A DNA stretch of 64,000 bases from assembly GCA_033763575.1 (NCBI GenBank), contig JANRKF010000024.1, positions 1-64,000 on the forward strand. Reading direction: 5' to 3'. The DNA is from JANRKF01 sp033763575 (GTDB taxonomy: Bacteria > Pseudomonadota > Alphaproteobacteria > Rickettsiales > SXRF01). Both the position numbers and the translations under genes were made by a program. This document shows positions 1 to 8,030 of the stretch, piece by piece. Below the pieces are notes generated by a model. The model was not told where the DNA came from. It made no database searches and saw nothing but the letters and a program-made list of their open reading frames with translations. The number at the start of each line of letters is the position of its first letter. Position 1 is the stretch's first letter.

Positions 1-3
1 AAA

Positions 4-93
4 TGGCGGATCGGGCGAGATTCGAACTCGCGATAGAGTCTCCCCTATACACACTTTCCAGGCGTGCGCCTTAGACCACTCGGCCACCGATCC
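4..93 (-). tRNA. tRNA-Ser (GGA)
   Basis: The minus strand folds as a class II tRNA: 7-bp acceptor stem GGATCGG/CCGATCC, D arm GCCGAGTGGTCTAAGGC, anticodon loop CTGGAAA (anticodon GGA), long variable arm, T arm GCGAG-TTCGAAT-CTCGC, discriminator G and an encoded CCA. It decodes UCC/UCU serine codons. It marks the left border of the accessory region, and its 5' end is partly duplicated just upstream (160-183). Confidence 0.95.
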
Positions 94-183
94 ACACTAT
101 CACCACTGCTTTTCAGCGAGTGGTCTATACTACTTCTGCTCAAGCGCCGCAAGGCTGGCACTCGGCCACCGATCCACACTATC
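78..183. repeat. 24-bp direct repeat of the tRNA-Ser 5' end
   Basis: Positions 78-101 (the first 16 nt of tRNA-Ser plus 8 nt of its upstream flank) recur exactly at 160-183. The 58 bp between them include a second tRNA-derived-looking word, GAGTGGTCTATA. This looks like an attachment-site duplication or a scar of an excised element, like the one at the tRNA-Pro on the other side of the island. What made it is an inference. Confidence 0.7.
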
Positions 184-225
184 CGCATTCTATACGGACA
201 CAAACAAAGCCTATCCGCTGAGAAA

Positions 226-270
226 TGGTCGGGTGATAAAATTTCGAACCTACGACCCTCTGATCCCAAA
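226..270 (-). repeat. Decayed 3' half of tRNA-Pro (left attachment-like site)
   Basis: On the plus strand this segment aligns almost base for base with the 3' half of the complete tRNA-Pro at 14847-14891: encoded CCA, acceptor strand, T arm TTCGAACCTACGACCCTC and the anticodon-loop core TCCCAAA. The acceptor stem has substitutions and an indel, and no 5' half follows, so it cannot be a working tRNA. It is best read as the left junction of an element that integrated at the anticodon loop. Confidence 0.75.
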
Positions 271-471
271 GAATATAATCTCAAATAATTGCTCTTACAA
301 CAGAATTGCATATGCGACTTGTAAAGTAGCAAGGTCAGCATCTTAGCACAAGGTGTAATGACGTTTATAACCGGGGTGTCACATCCCGTCACACATACTC
401 CCATTATTATTTCGTTATTAAAATGACGGTTGGACACTCCATTTGAGAAATTGGAGTTTAATAAGACTATT

Positions 472-546
472 ATGACAAAAATCAAACTAACTAAACAGGT
501 TATCGAAAGCATCCCTTTTCGTGAAGGCTTCTGCTGCCATACCTAA
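472..546 (+). pseudogene. N-terminal remnant of a tyrosine integrase
   Basis: An ATG at 472 opens a frame reading MTKIKLTKQVIESIPFREG before it runs into unrelated codons and a stop. Tyrosine integrases of tRNA-targeting islands very often begin this way (K-hydrophobic-T-K...V..L/I). The place also fits: about 200 bp inside the tRNA-Pro junction, behind an operator-like inverted repeat (436-457, ACTCCATTT/AAATTGGAGT). The rest of the gene is gone, so this integrase cannot act. The family call rests on some 19 codons. Confidence 0.55.
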
Positions 547-844
547 AGGAAGTTCTGTAGAAGTAAGATATTTATCTAGGAGAGAATTTGAGAATTATTT
601 ATTAGATAAAGAAATCCTACAGAAATTCTCAATAGAAAATAATATAGAATTCGATGAATCAAAATATGATGAAATAGTCAAAAGTATTGTTGACGATGAT
701 GTAAAGGAAATGGCGCCGTTAATTTTTAAGAATGCTTTGGGAATAGCTTACAGCAAAAAAATCTTTCTTGAATTAGCACAAATAATTGCTGATACCGCTG
801 TATATGCACAATTAAGAAAAGAAATTTTTGATCCAATAAAATAA
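521..844 (+). pseudogene. C-terminal fragment resembling an OLD/AAA-type ATPase-nuclease
   Basis: A 107-codon frame from a GTG overlapping the integrase remnant. It contains YLSRREFENYLLD, which resembles the 'RREIENYLLD' stretch near the C terminus of AAA ATPases with a TOPRIM/OLD-like nuclease part, followed by a Lys/Glu-rich helical tail. No Walker motifs are present and the first 10 residues look out of frame, so this is most likely the 3' end of a deleted defence-type gene rather than a complete small protein. Confidence 0.4.
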
Positions 845-1143
845 AGAAGTGAAAATGTTCTGGATTCTTCTGTTTAGGCTTAAAAGCTTAAATAGGGCAT
901 TTAGGCTGGGGCTATTTCGAGGCGCGCTTATATTGATCATTTTGGGGCTGAAATGGAGGATATGGTATCCCCGAGGTATCCCCGGAGGGGAGAGACAATA
1001 GCGTCCGTCGCGTAACCGATTGAAAGTAATGGTCGGAAGTAGTTGATATACTTCGAACCAGTCATTATGAGGAAATCACCAAGATGGCAAGCTATTTACC
1101 AGCCTTTGCAATGGCGGCCTAAGTTTGCGTGTTAATCTGTCAT
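845..1143. other. Intergenic, no gene recognised
   Basis: AT-rich, with no frame of convincing composition. The only local structure is a short tandem GAGGTATCCCC motif near 965-990. Probably decayed element sequence. Confidence 0.5.
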
Positions 1144-1351
1144 CGGATTCGAACCCACGACACTGCATAAACAAAAGTGACCACACCACGCCTGTGGATA
1201 ACCATTCACTAACCAATTGATATTTCATTAAGCACCCCACAATTAGCGTTTGATGAAAAGCCAGAAATACTATATATTGTAGGCTGCATATGTAGTGCTG
1301 CTAAACAACTAGGGAGCTTTTGTATGGTTAATGTGTCGAAAAATGTAATGA
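1144..1351. repeat. Long direct repeat, copy A (with DnaA box)
   Basis: About 208 bp match 6967-7173 at more than 90% identity by eye and in the same orientation. Both copies open with a tRNA T-arm-like word (GGATTCGAACCCACGAC on the plus strand), contain a perfect DnaA box (TTATCCACA on the minus strand, here 1193-1201) and end in the first codons of a small gene. The two copies bracket the quorum-sensing module. They may be origin or junction regions of related elements. Confidence 0.85.
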
Positions 1352-1401
1352 AAAGGTTGTCCGATGATGAAACGGCAGAGGGTATGCGCTCACACGCGTA
1401 G
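1324..1401 (+). pseudogene. Remnant of the small 'DDEAAEGA' gene
   Basis: A 25-codon frame, MVNVSKNVMKRLSDDETAEG and a few more residues, ends early at TAG. The stretch LSDDETAEGMR matches MTDDEAAEGARNL of the intact 53-aa protein at 8031-8192. So copy A of the long repeat carries a broken relative of the gene that precedes the replication genes, which supports a shared origin of the elements. Confidence 0.55.
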
Positions 1402-1547
1402 TTGACCATACAGATGAGATAAATGCGGTATAAACATGACGATGAATGTTTGTTATAGCGTTATCAACTAAGTACACAATTGTACAAACGTACTAAGTCG
1501 CCATTCTCAGCAACACAAAGTCATCCTCAATACTCTTGAAATCTCTA

Positions 1548-2732
1548 TCAGTTCACCCGTTCTAAACACATGGCTATGCCCATACCACCGCCTATACAAA
1601 GTGTAGCCAGAGCTTTCTTAGACTCTTGGCGTTTCATTTCATATAAAAGAGTTGTGAGAACTCGCGCCCCAGATGCTCCAAAAGGATGTCCGAGTGCAAT
1701 AGCACCGCCATTAAGATTTACCCTGCTCAAATCCCATTTCATCATACGATTGACATAAATTGCTTGTGACGCAAATGCTTCATTGGCTTCAATTAAATCC
1801 ACGTCCTCTACATTCCATCCCGCCTTAGCCAATGCCTTCTGGCTAGCGGGTACTGGTCCTGTGCCCATGAGAGAAGGATTTACACCTGTTTCCGCCCAAG
1901 ATTTTATTTCTGCCATAGGCTCTAATCCACGTTTCTCAGCTTCGGGACGCGTCATTAGCATGACAGCTGCCGCCCCATCACCAATGCCAGAAGAATTTCC
2001 TGCAGTAATCGTGCTATCTCTAAACAACGCTGGTTTTAGTATAGATAACTGCTCTTTAGTCACGCCGCATCGTGGGAATTCATCGCGATCAATCACACTA
2101 TTAGAGCCATTGTTTCCGATGGATATGGAAACCACCTCATCAATGAACTTTCCTGCCTTGTGCGCCTCTTCACATTTATTGTAAGAAATAGCAGAAAACG
2201 CATCCTGTTCTTCTCGCGATATACCAAACTTTCTTGCAATGTTTTCTGCAGTAGCAACTACGTGGATATTATAGAAGGGATCAATTAGTGCATCATGCAA
2301 TATAGTGTCTACAAACTTGGCTTCTCCATTTTTTGAGGAATCACGCATCGGAAAGGCATGAGGAGATCGAGTCATGTTTTCCTGCCCACCTGCAATAACA
2401 ATTTCTGAATCGCCACTCTTAATCGCTTGATATCCTAGACAAATCGAACGGAGTCCAGAGCCACACAATTGATTTATTCCATACGCAGGAACTTCCTCGG
2501 GCAGTCCAGCACCTAAAGCAGCCTGCCTCGCTGGGTTAGGGCCTGTATTCGCCGTCATAATTTGACCAAGAATTACTTCTGAAATTTCATGTCCTTTTAT
2601 ACCCGTTCTATGCAGAAGCTCTGTTATCACTGCCTCGCCCAGCTTATGAGCGGCTATTTCTTTAAAAACGCCATTGAATGCACCGACTGGAGTCCGAACC
2701 GCATTTACTATAACAATTGCTTTATTTCTCAT
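1548..2732 (-). CDS. Acetyl-CoA acetyltransferase (thiolase)
   Basis: This 394-aa protein has the normal length of a degradative/biosynthetic thiolase II. It joins or splits acyl-CoA units, e.g. two acetyl-CoA to acetoacetyl-CoA. Catalytic residues are in place: nucleophile Cys90 (NQLCGSG), His349 (GHPFGASGAR) and Cys379 (CIGGGMG). The usual GHPIG is GHPFG here. It is AT-rich like the island and lies last in the luxR-luxI-orf direction, 174 bp behind the small orf, so it may belong to the quorum-sensing output. In PHB metabolism it would be PhaA, but no reductase or synthase is nearby, so I leave the symbol blank. Confidence 0.9.
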   Translation of the reverse strand: MRNKAIVIVNAVRTPVGAFNGVFKEIAAHKLGEAVITELLHRTGIKGHEISEVILGQIMTANTGPNPARQAALGAGLPEEVPAYGINQLCGSGLRSICLGYQAIKSGDSEIVIAGGQENMTRSPHAFPMRDSSKNGEAKFVDTILHDALIDPFYNIHVVATAENIARKFGISREEQDAFSAISYNKCEEAHKAGKFIDEVVSISIGNNGSNSVIDRDEFPRCGVTKEQLSILKPALFRDSTITAGNSSGIGDGAAAVMLMTRPEAEKRGLEPMAEIKSWAETGVNPSLMGTGPVPASQKALAKAGWNVEDVDLIEANEAFASQAIYVNRMMKWDLSRVNLNGGAIALGHPFGASGARVLTTLLYEMKRQESKKALATLCIGGGMGIAMCLERVN

Positions 2733-2782
2733 ATAGCCTATCTATGCTAAATAATTTCTAATCTGAGGTGATCTACAAATAA

Positions 2783-2947
2783 ATGCCTACTCAAACACAT
2801 ATAAGCGATTGGATAATTGAAGCTGGGAGATTCTATCGCTGGATAGATGTGCTTGCTGAGAACGATAATGTGCAAGAAAATTCTTCCATGTATCCCACAC
2901 CATTACTTATTGATGATTGCTTGTCTGGTTTGCTGACTTTTTATTAG
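2783..2947 (+). CDS. Possible 54-aa protein
   Basis: An ATG frame starting MPTQTHISDWIIEAGRFYRW, ending at TAG 2945-2947. It faces the luxI operon and overlaps the 3' end of the orf at 2907 by 41 bp. A GAGGTG word sits 12 nt before the ATG, which is far for a ribosome site. Tryptophan/aromatic-rich composition is not what random AT-rich DNA usually gives, but no family is recognised. It may also be chance. Confidence 0.3.
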   Translation: MPTQTHISDWIIEAGRFYRWIDVLAENDNVQENSSMYPTPLLIDDCLSGLLTFY

Positions 2948-3317
2948 AAGCAAGTTTTGTGTCCACACATTTATCATGTCCGTTAAGCGTACACGCTAAA
3001 GCCCGTTGTCTGTCTTTGGACAAAGAAGAGAATTTACTCAAAAATTCTAATGCGTAATACGATGATTCAGACAACATTTCTTTCGTTACAAAATCCGGTG
3101 CTGCTTTTATTTGTGGATCCTCGATTAGAATGATCGCCTGCTGGATGGTATTAGCAATGTGTTTTAGACCTTCGCGCTTAGCTTCCTGATTAAGGTAATA
3201 AAGGCATAATATAAAATTCCTAATTTTCTCGTCACCATCATTCTCAGGGTGGAGTGATTTTTTATTGCTACGCTGCTTCATGTGTTTGGGTCTTTCCTTT
3301 TTCTTTGCCAAAGTCAT
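2907..3317 (-). CDS. Hypothetical protein overlapping luxI
   Basis: Up to 136 aa from the ATG at 3317, or 124 aa from the ATG at 3281; both starts lie inside the 3' end of luxI, so translation is probably coupled. The centre (FILCLYYLNQEAKREGLKHIANTIQ) reads as a helix pair with the pattern YxLNxEAxxxGLxxIAxxI; the ends are Lys-rich. Small proteins of this kind are often found directly after luxI in alphaproteobacteria, but I know no function. No signal peptide or membrane segment. Confidence 0.6.
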   Translation of the reverse strand: MTLAKKKERPKHMKQRSNKKSLHPENDGDEKIRNFILCLYYLNQEAKREGLKHIANTIQQAIILIEDPQIKAAPDFVTKEMLSESSYYALEFLSKFSSLSKDRQRALACTLNGHDKCVDTKLASNKKSANQTSNHQ

Positions 3318-3933
3318 TGTGTCCAAAATAGAGCACATCTTCGTAAATTCCCGTTGTACGACGCACATTATCAAGCACCGCTTGTGATACAGGTAATCCA
3401 CCAGCTCTCACACGATCTCCATTAGGCAGCTTTGTTACATCCCCATACCATTCTGGATCCCAACCTGAGTTAACATATACACCGCGCCAATATGCTGGCA
3501 GCATGACGCCGATTATTCTTGTAATATTTCTTTTGATGGCAAATTCTAAGTAGCCTAATGCGAGTTCATGAATAATCCGCTTGCGCGTTTCTGGAGGCAA
3601 GGTTTTATCAACACATAACCTGCTACCCTCCCAAACTGTTGGGTCACTTGTGGGTAGCGTCCACTGCGTAACGAGATCAGAAAATGCTTCAAGGAGCATG
3701 TAGGGGCGATCGGTCGGATAAAGCCGCGCACACCCGCGCACTACATCCTGCTCATCTCTCCATGTAAAATAAGTGGTGGCTGGGTTATCGTATGTATCAT
3801 ACTCCAGCTCTTCCCAGTATGGAACATCCCAGGATTGGCGCTCTATGTTGCTTCTATATCGCAAACGGAACTGAGAAGCCAAAACATTGCTTGGAAATAA
3901 GTGGCAGGTTCTAATGTTGAAGCAGTCAATCAT
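3268..3933 (-). CDS. LuxI-family acyl-homoserine-lactone synthase
   Basis: A 221-aa LuxI homologue that would make an N-acyl-homoserine lactone from S-adenosylmethionine and an acyl-ACP or acyl-CoA. The family's conserved residues are visible: an Arg in RLRYRS (23-28), Trp35, Asp46, Asp49, Arg70 in GCARL, Phe84 and the Glu102-x-x-Arg105 pair in WEGSRL. I choose the ATG at 3933 (CTGGA 7 nt upstream) over an upstream TTG. A lux-box palindrome at 3997-4014 sits about 70 bp before this start, so LuxR from the gene before it probably activates it. The acyl chain cannot be predicted. Confidence 0.93.
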   Translation of the reverse strand: MIDCFNIRTCHLFPSNVLASQFRLRYRSNIERQSWDVPYWEELEYDTYDNPATTYFTWRDEQDVVRGCARLYPTDRPYMLLEAFSDLVTQWTLPTSDPTVWEGSRLCVDKTLPPETRKRIIHELALGYLEFAIKRNITRIIGVMLPAYWRGVYVNSGWDPEWYGDVTKLPNGDRVRAGGLPVSQAVLDNVRRTTGIYEDVLYFGHNDFGKEKGKTQTHEAA

Positions 3934-3996
3934 TTGAAATCCAGATTGCGTTAAAAGACAAGGCAATCAGATGCACAAAATTGACAGGATTGACTA

Positions 3997-4014
3997 CCTA
4001 CCTAACTGGGTAGG
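3997..4014 (-). promoter_or_regulatory. lux box upstream of luxI
   Basis: Perfect 6-bp arms CCTACC/GGTAGG around TAACTG. It overlaps the luxR stop codon and is centred about 72 bp before the luxI ATG, the usual place for a LuxR activator site. The same core, ACCTACCTA-NN-TGGGTAG, occurs before the PhyH gene (4897). Confidence 0.75.
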
Positions 4015-4781
4015 GTATGAAAATGACGGATGTTGGAAGGATTGATTAATCCCATGTATATGGCTTTAACGACCGCCTGTATACGATCTGAAACATCAAG
4101 TTTTCGGTAGATGTTTTTTAGATGAAATTTTACAGAGCTATCTGATACGCTGAGAATAGAGGCAATTGTTGATACGCTTTTTCCTTCTGCACTCCACATC
4201 AGAATCTCGCGCTCTCTTGGTGTTAGGACAACGTACTGAGGTTTTTCAGTGTTTTTGTTACTATCCAGCTCAGAGTATGTGATATGGAACTGATTGGCTA
4301 ATGCTCTGATGATGGCAAGAGTGTTCTTATCAGGGTCAACACCTCCAGATGTACTTGCCAGCCCAACACCAGCTATCTCAAATTTAGGGCCATAAATCGC
4401 TACCGCTGCACCATCCAATAGTTTTGCTTCTTTTGATTCGTTCAAGATGCGTTCTTGCTTCGCAGATACACATTTTTGATCCAACAACTGCTTCCATGTA
4501 TAAGGGGCAGAAGTTGTAAATGCGTGGTGGATAACGGGGTCATGCGGTAAGTAACCTTGTTTGTTATAATATTCCATCCAGTCTGCGGGATAATTACACA
4601 TTACCCCATGCCCAGCTTTTCTGTTCAATGATACATGGTCTGTTAGTAGGCTATAAACAACGCTATCATAACCCAACCTCTCTAATGCCCTGCAAAAATG
4701 GGTAAACACGTCCTCCTGCGACTTAGCATCATTTGACTGTGCAATAAAATTTTCAATTATGTCCATATTGCGCATGTCCAT
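4002..4781 (-). CDS. LuxR-family quorum-sensing regulator
   Basis: The 259-aa protein has the two LuxR domains. The N-terminal autoinducer-binding domain (about 15-170) shows Trp68, Tyr72, Asp81-Pro82 and Trp96, the positions that hold the lactone. The C-terminal LuxR-type helix-turn-helix is at about 186-250 (LTPREREILMWSAEGKSVSTIA...SVKFHLKNIYRKL). It lies directly upstream of luxI on the same strand and is divergent from the PhyH gene. Two matching palindromes, one before each of those genes, are its likely operators. Confidence 0.95.
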   Translation of the reverse strand: MDMRNMDIIENFIAQSNDAKSQEDVFTHFCRALERLGYDSVVYSLLTDHVSLNRKAGHGVMCNYPADWMEYYNKQGYLPHDPVIHHAFTTSAPYTWKQLLDQKCVSAKQERILNESKEAKLLDGAAVAIYGPKFEIAGVGLASTSGGVDPDKNTLAIIRALANQFHITYSELDSNKNTEKPQYVVLTPREREILMWSAEGKSVSTIASILSVSDSSVKFHLKNIYRKLDVSDRIQAVVKAIYMGLINPSNIRHFHTLPS

Positions 4782-4896
4782 ATTGCAAGGGATTTAATTC
4801 AACCTATGCGGGAGTATAGGCGAGACACGTCGCAAACCAAAGCAGAAATTGAATAAATAAATATTACTACCTCATTAAAGAGAACCGGGGTCGGCA

Positions 4897-4914
4897 TACC
4901 TACCTAGGTGGGTA
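4897..4914 (+). promoter_or_regulatory. lux box upstream of the PhyH gene
   Basis: TACCTACCTAGGTGGGTA, a palindrome with one mismatched pair, centred about 82 bp before the PhyH ATG. It shares ACCTACCTA-NN-TGGGTAG with the box before luxI. The place fits class II activation by LuxR; it could also affect the divergent luxR promoter. Confidence 0.75.
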
Positions 4915-4987
4915 GTTGTTTGGTCGCTTTCAAATTGATTTCATGATGACGGTATTTCTAACGTTATGAACATAAGGAAGGTGATTT

Positions 4988-5896
4988 ATGCAAACATATT
5001 TCGATACCACCCATACTAATAAGAATGAAATTCTGGAGTCTCTGGATCACAATGGTTATGTAATTATAAAGAATGCGCTTCAGGTGGGTAGCCTTAAGCA
5101 ATTACAAATTGATTTAGAGCCCCACTTTGAAATGCGCCCAGATTCTAAAGCTCATTTCTTTGGCTTCAAAACCAAGAGAATTGAAGCGCTGTTCTCAAAA
5201 TCAGTAGTAGCGCAAGACATGGCCACTCACCCATTAATTTATGAACTGGTACATCACGTATTAGGCGCAAACTGTGACTCTATTCAAATCAATTTAACAC
5301 AAGGCATTAGAATCAACCCGGGAGAACATGCACAAATTCTGCATCCTGATAGTGCATTATACCCAATCTCTAACAAGCCATTTGAATTTATTATGAATGC
5401 AATCTGGGCTTATAGCGATTTCACTAAAGATAATGGCGCCACACAACTAGTGCCAGGCAGCCATAAATGGGTTGAGGGAAGAGAGCCAAAAGCCGATGAA
5501 GTTGTCTATGCAGAAATGCCTGCCGGGTCTGTTCTTGTGTATGCTGCCTCATTGTTACATGGCGGAGGAGCAAATATATCTCAGCAACCACGTACTGGGA
5601 TTGCAATTGGTTATTGTTTAGGCTGGCTGAGACAGTCTGAAAACCAATATCTTTCATATCCTCCAGCCATCGCAAAAACATTCCCAGAAGAGCTACAACA
5701 CCTCATAGGCTATAATGTTCACAGGCCAAATCTTGGCTGGGTAAATGGCCACGATCCCAAGATCCTTTTGACTGAGGAGAATTACGACAATGTAGGAGCA
5801 GAGGACTTTCTCACGCCTCAACAAAAAGCGCTAATGGAAGATTATCGCCGAAACCAGGATTTGGCCCTTACATCACATAACCTACAAGCGGCTTAA
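4988..5896 (+). CDS. Phytanoyl-CoA dioxygenase (PhyH) family protein
   Basis: A 302-aa Fe(II)/2-oxoglutarate-dependent oxygenase. The metal triad is His119-x-Asp121 (HPD) and His191 (HGGG); Arg202 is the likely 2-oxoglutarate anchor, and NGATQLVPGSHKW (149-161) is a PhyH hallmark. It has a strong ribosome site (AAGGAAGG) 7 nt before the ATG. The lux box upstream suggests that it is switched on by the neighbouring LuxR. Such enzymes hydroxylate acyl-CoAs or small natural products; the substrate here is unknown. Confidence 0.85.
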   Translation: MQTYFDTTHTNKNEILESLDHNGYVIIKNALQVGSLKQLQIDLEPHFEMRPDSKAHFFGFKTKRIEALFSKSVVAQDMATHPLIYELVHHVLGANCDSIQINLTQGIRINPGEHAQILHPDSALYPISNKPFEFIMNAIWAYSDFTKDNGATQLVPGSHKWVEGREPKADEVVYAEMPAGSVLVYAASLLHGGGANISQQPRTGIAIGYCLGWLRQSENQYLSYPPAIAKTFPEELQHLIGYNVHRPNLGWVNGHDPKILLTEENYDNVGAEDFLTPQQKALMEDYRRNQDLALTSHNLQAA

Positions 5897-5990
5897 GCCT
5901 ATTCTTTGTACTGAGACAAGTCAGTTGTTTCTGGCTACAGTTGGCATTATGCTAACGGTGATTGGACGCATATACTTGTGGTAGAAAGAT

Positions 5991-6182
5991 ATGGGCAATA
6001 AGAGAATAGATGTCGCAGTACGAGAAGTAATAAGAAAATGCGGAAAATATTGTGACCCTCGGCAATATGCGCTGTTCAGGGTTGACAGATGCACTCTAGA
6101 AGGCGATATGGCAGGTGCTAAATACTGGCTGGATATTGCAAAAGCGATCAAGGGTCTTGGTAAGAGTCGCCATGAAAAATAA
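5991..6182 (+). CDS. Small 63-aa protein coupled to an XRE regulator
   Basis: Starts at ATG 5991 behind AGAAAG; its stop overlaps the start of the next gene (6172) by 11 bp, as in coupled pairs. The C-terminal half, EGDMAGAKYWLDIAKAIKGL, has the pattern GDxxGAxxWxxIAxAI seen in many short proteins of alphaproteobacterial islands, often next to regulators. Two cysteines (17, 21) and charged ends. No function known to me. Confidence 0.55.
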   Translation: MGNKRIDVAVREVIRKCGKYCDPRQYALFRVDRCTLEGDMAGAKYWLDIAKAIKGLGKSRHEK

Positions 6183-6597
6183 TACTAATTCACACAAGAT
6201 TTCAGCTAATGAGATCAATGCCCACATTGGTAAGAAGTTGAGGCTGCGTAGGGTAGAATTAGGACTAAGCCAGCAGGGTGTTGCCAAGTTGATGAATATC
6301 ACTTTTCAGCAAGTGCAAAAATATGAACGCGGATCTAATTCTCTTAGTGCTCCGCGTATTAATCAACTTGCTCAAGCTATCAATGTGCCGACGGCATATT
6401 TTTTTGAAGGCCTAGATATAGCAAAGCACAGAGAAATCCCTGTTCACTCATTGGAACAACTCATCACTAATGATGATGCATATTCCGACCGAGAATTGTT
6501 GGAACTAACAAAAGCATTCAAAAATATCAAAAGTCAGGTCATCCGCAAAAGGTTGGCTGATTTGGCGCGGGTAATTGCAAACACCAACTACGATTGA
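6172..6597 (+). CDS. XRE-family HTH transcriptional regulator
   Basis: 141 aa from ATG 6172, chosen because it couples to the previous gene; a longer frame begins at 6115. The helix-turn-helix at about 15-70 (IGKKLRLRRVELGLSQQGVAKLMNITFQQVQKYERGSN) matches the alphaproteobacterial XRE subgroup with 'FQQVQKYERG'. The C terminus (LLELTKAFKNIKSQVIRKRLADLARVIA) is that subgroup's usual helical tail. Possibly the regulator of the module between the long repeats. Confidence 0.85.
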   Translation: MKNNTNSHKISANEINAHIGKKLRLRRVELGLSQQGVAKLMNITFQQVQKYERGSNSLSAPRINQLAQAINVPTAYFFEGLDIAKHREIPVHSLEQLITNDDAYSDRELLELTKAFKNIKSQVIRKRLADLARVIANTNYD

Positions 6598-6966
6598 TAA
6601 TCGATCTAAAGTATCCAAGCTTAGAAATAGCTTTGGGGCAGTTGTGGCACATCCCCAAGCGTATGATGGAGGGAATGGTTTAGAATGCAAAGACAGTTCA
6701 GAACTATTACTGAAATATACTAAGCATAAAACTACTGAAACGTACTGAGTTGCGCTATTTCTATAAGCAGATATAGACTACATATCGCAAGCCGTAGTCT
6801 ATATCGGTTATGTTCATGTGTCATGCCGCCATTATATAGGATGTGGCGTTTTTAAGCATCAGGTGCTAAGGTGAGCTTGCTACATAATACCGGGAAATCA
6901 TCAAAATATCAAGCTATCTCCCAGATTTTATAAAGGCGGCATAGTGTTGCGTGTGAATCCTGTGCA
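6598..6966. other. Intergenic, no gene recognised
   Basis: AT-rich sequence with an imperfect dyad around 6770-6800 (TAGACTACATATCGC against GTAGTCTATATCGG). No frame of convincing composition. It leads into copy B of the long repeat. Confidence 0.5.
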
Positions 6967-7173
6967 CGGATTCGAACCCACGACACTGCATAAACACAAG
7001 TGTCCATACCATGCCTGTGGATAACCATTCTCTAACCGATTGATATTTCATTAAGCACCCCACAATTAGCGTTTGATGAAAAGCCGGAAATACTATATAT
7101 TGTAGGCTGCATATGTAGTGCTGAAAGCAACTAGGGAGCTTTTATATGGTTATTGATTCGAAAAATGTAATGA
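6967..7173. repeat. Long direct repeat, copy B (with DnaA box)
   Basis: Second copy of the repeat at 1144-1351, with the same tRNA T-arm-like word, DnaA box (7016-7024) and start of a small reading frame (ATG 7146). In this copy the frame is broken after about 15 codons. The copies lie 5.8 kb apart, so recombination between them would remove the whole quorum-sensing module. Confidence 0.85.
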
Positions 7174-7182
7174 ATGTGTTGA

Positions 7183-7953
7183 GTGATTGTTATGGAAAAA
7201 GACCCCTATGCTTGCATAACCAGTGCTATTTGGCAGCGTGCCCACAATTGTCGGTCGAACCTTGTTTATTTCAGTCCGAATGATCCAAGCCTTGTTGAAT
7301 CGCCGCTTGGTGTTATCAAGTCGGTTTTGGCAGGGCTAGAAAAATCACAAAACATAGAAATTCTTGAACGACCCGCAAGTGATCCCATATTCCGAGGCAC
7401 GGGATATGAACATTCATTTTATGCCATACGCATATTATCCGAATTACCAACACTGGAAACCTTATCCAAAAGTGCAGCAAATATTGTCGGCAGCAATAGT
7501 CATATTCATTCAAATAATACTCTCACAGTTGCATATAACCCCCAAATGGGTGTAACCATCGATGGCATATTCCGGCTAACCAAGCCACATGCAGGATCGG
7601 AAAATGAGAAGGTGTTAGAATTTTTGCTAGAGTACCCAAACAAAGAGCACACTAAACATGCCATAGAAGGTGCGCTCCACCACAAACTCACTAAAAACCT
7701 GTATGATATTATCCGTGGGTTAGGGTTTGAGAATGAGCTAATGAAGCTATTTTTCCCAAAAATTTCTCAGGACATTATCCAATTTAATAACCCAGTTGCA
7801 AAACAAGATATGATGAGGTTGGGCATTCATTTCATCCCCATTAGCTCAAAATCCTCGAAATCCGTGAAAAAGAAACGTGGGTTAGAGGATATTGAACATA
7901 TAGCTCGCGTAAATCCCTCGGCATCCGAGGAAATGGCTTCTGTATGCGGATAA
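7183..7953 (+). CDS. Hypothetical protein
   Basis: 256 aa from GTG 7183; an ATG at 7192 is as good. No known domain recognised. The C-terminal half looks like a folded helical unit (EKVLEFLLEYPNKEHTKHAIEGALHHKLTKNLYDIIRGLGF), which could be a winged-helix-like module in which a repeated unit contacts DNA. A basic stretch (KSSKSVKKKRG) is near the end. It follows directly on copy B of the long repeat and precedes the replication genes, so it may be a plasmid/element function. Confidence is in the frame, not the role. Confidence 0.6.
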   Translation: MIVMEKDPYACITSAIWQRAHNCRSNLVYFSPNDPSLVESPLGVIKSVLAGLEKSQNIEILERPASDPIFRGTGYEHSFYAIRILSELPTLETLSKSAANIVGSNSHIHSNNTLTVAYNPQMGVTIDGIFRLTKPHAGSENEKVLEFLLEYPNKEHTKHAIEGALHHKLTKNLYDIIRGLGFENELMKLFFPKISQDIIQFNNPVAKQDMMRLGIHFIPISSKSSKSVKKKRGLEDIEHIARVNPSASEEMASVCG

Positions 7954-8030
7954 AATAGCCAAAAACACCCCTCTCTACGATTTCTACCGAGTGTGAGTGC
8001 AAGTGTGGCCGCCATTCTTACAATGGTGGC

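Noticed and set aside
1548..2732. Naming the thiolase phaA
   Set aside because: No phaB or phaC is nearby, the gene lies on the mobile island and phaZ is far away in the core. Reaction type is clear, pathway is not.
5991..6182. Shadow of the regulator frame
   Set aside because: Rejected as a shadow, because the frame has its own ribosome site, protein-like composition and a coupled overlap with the next gene; kept as a CDS at moderate confidence.
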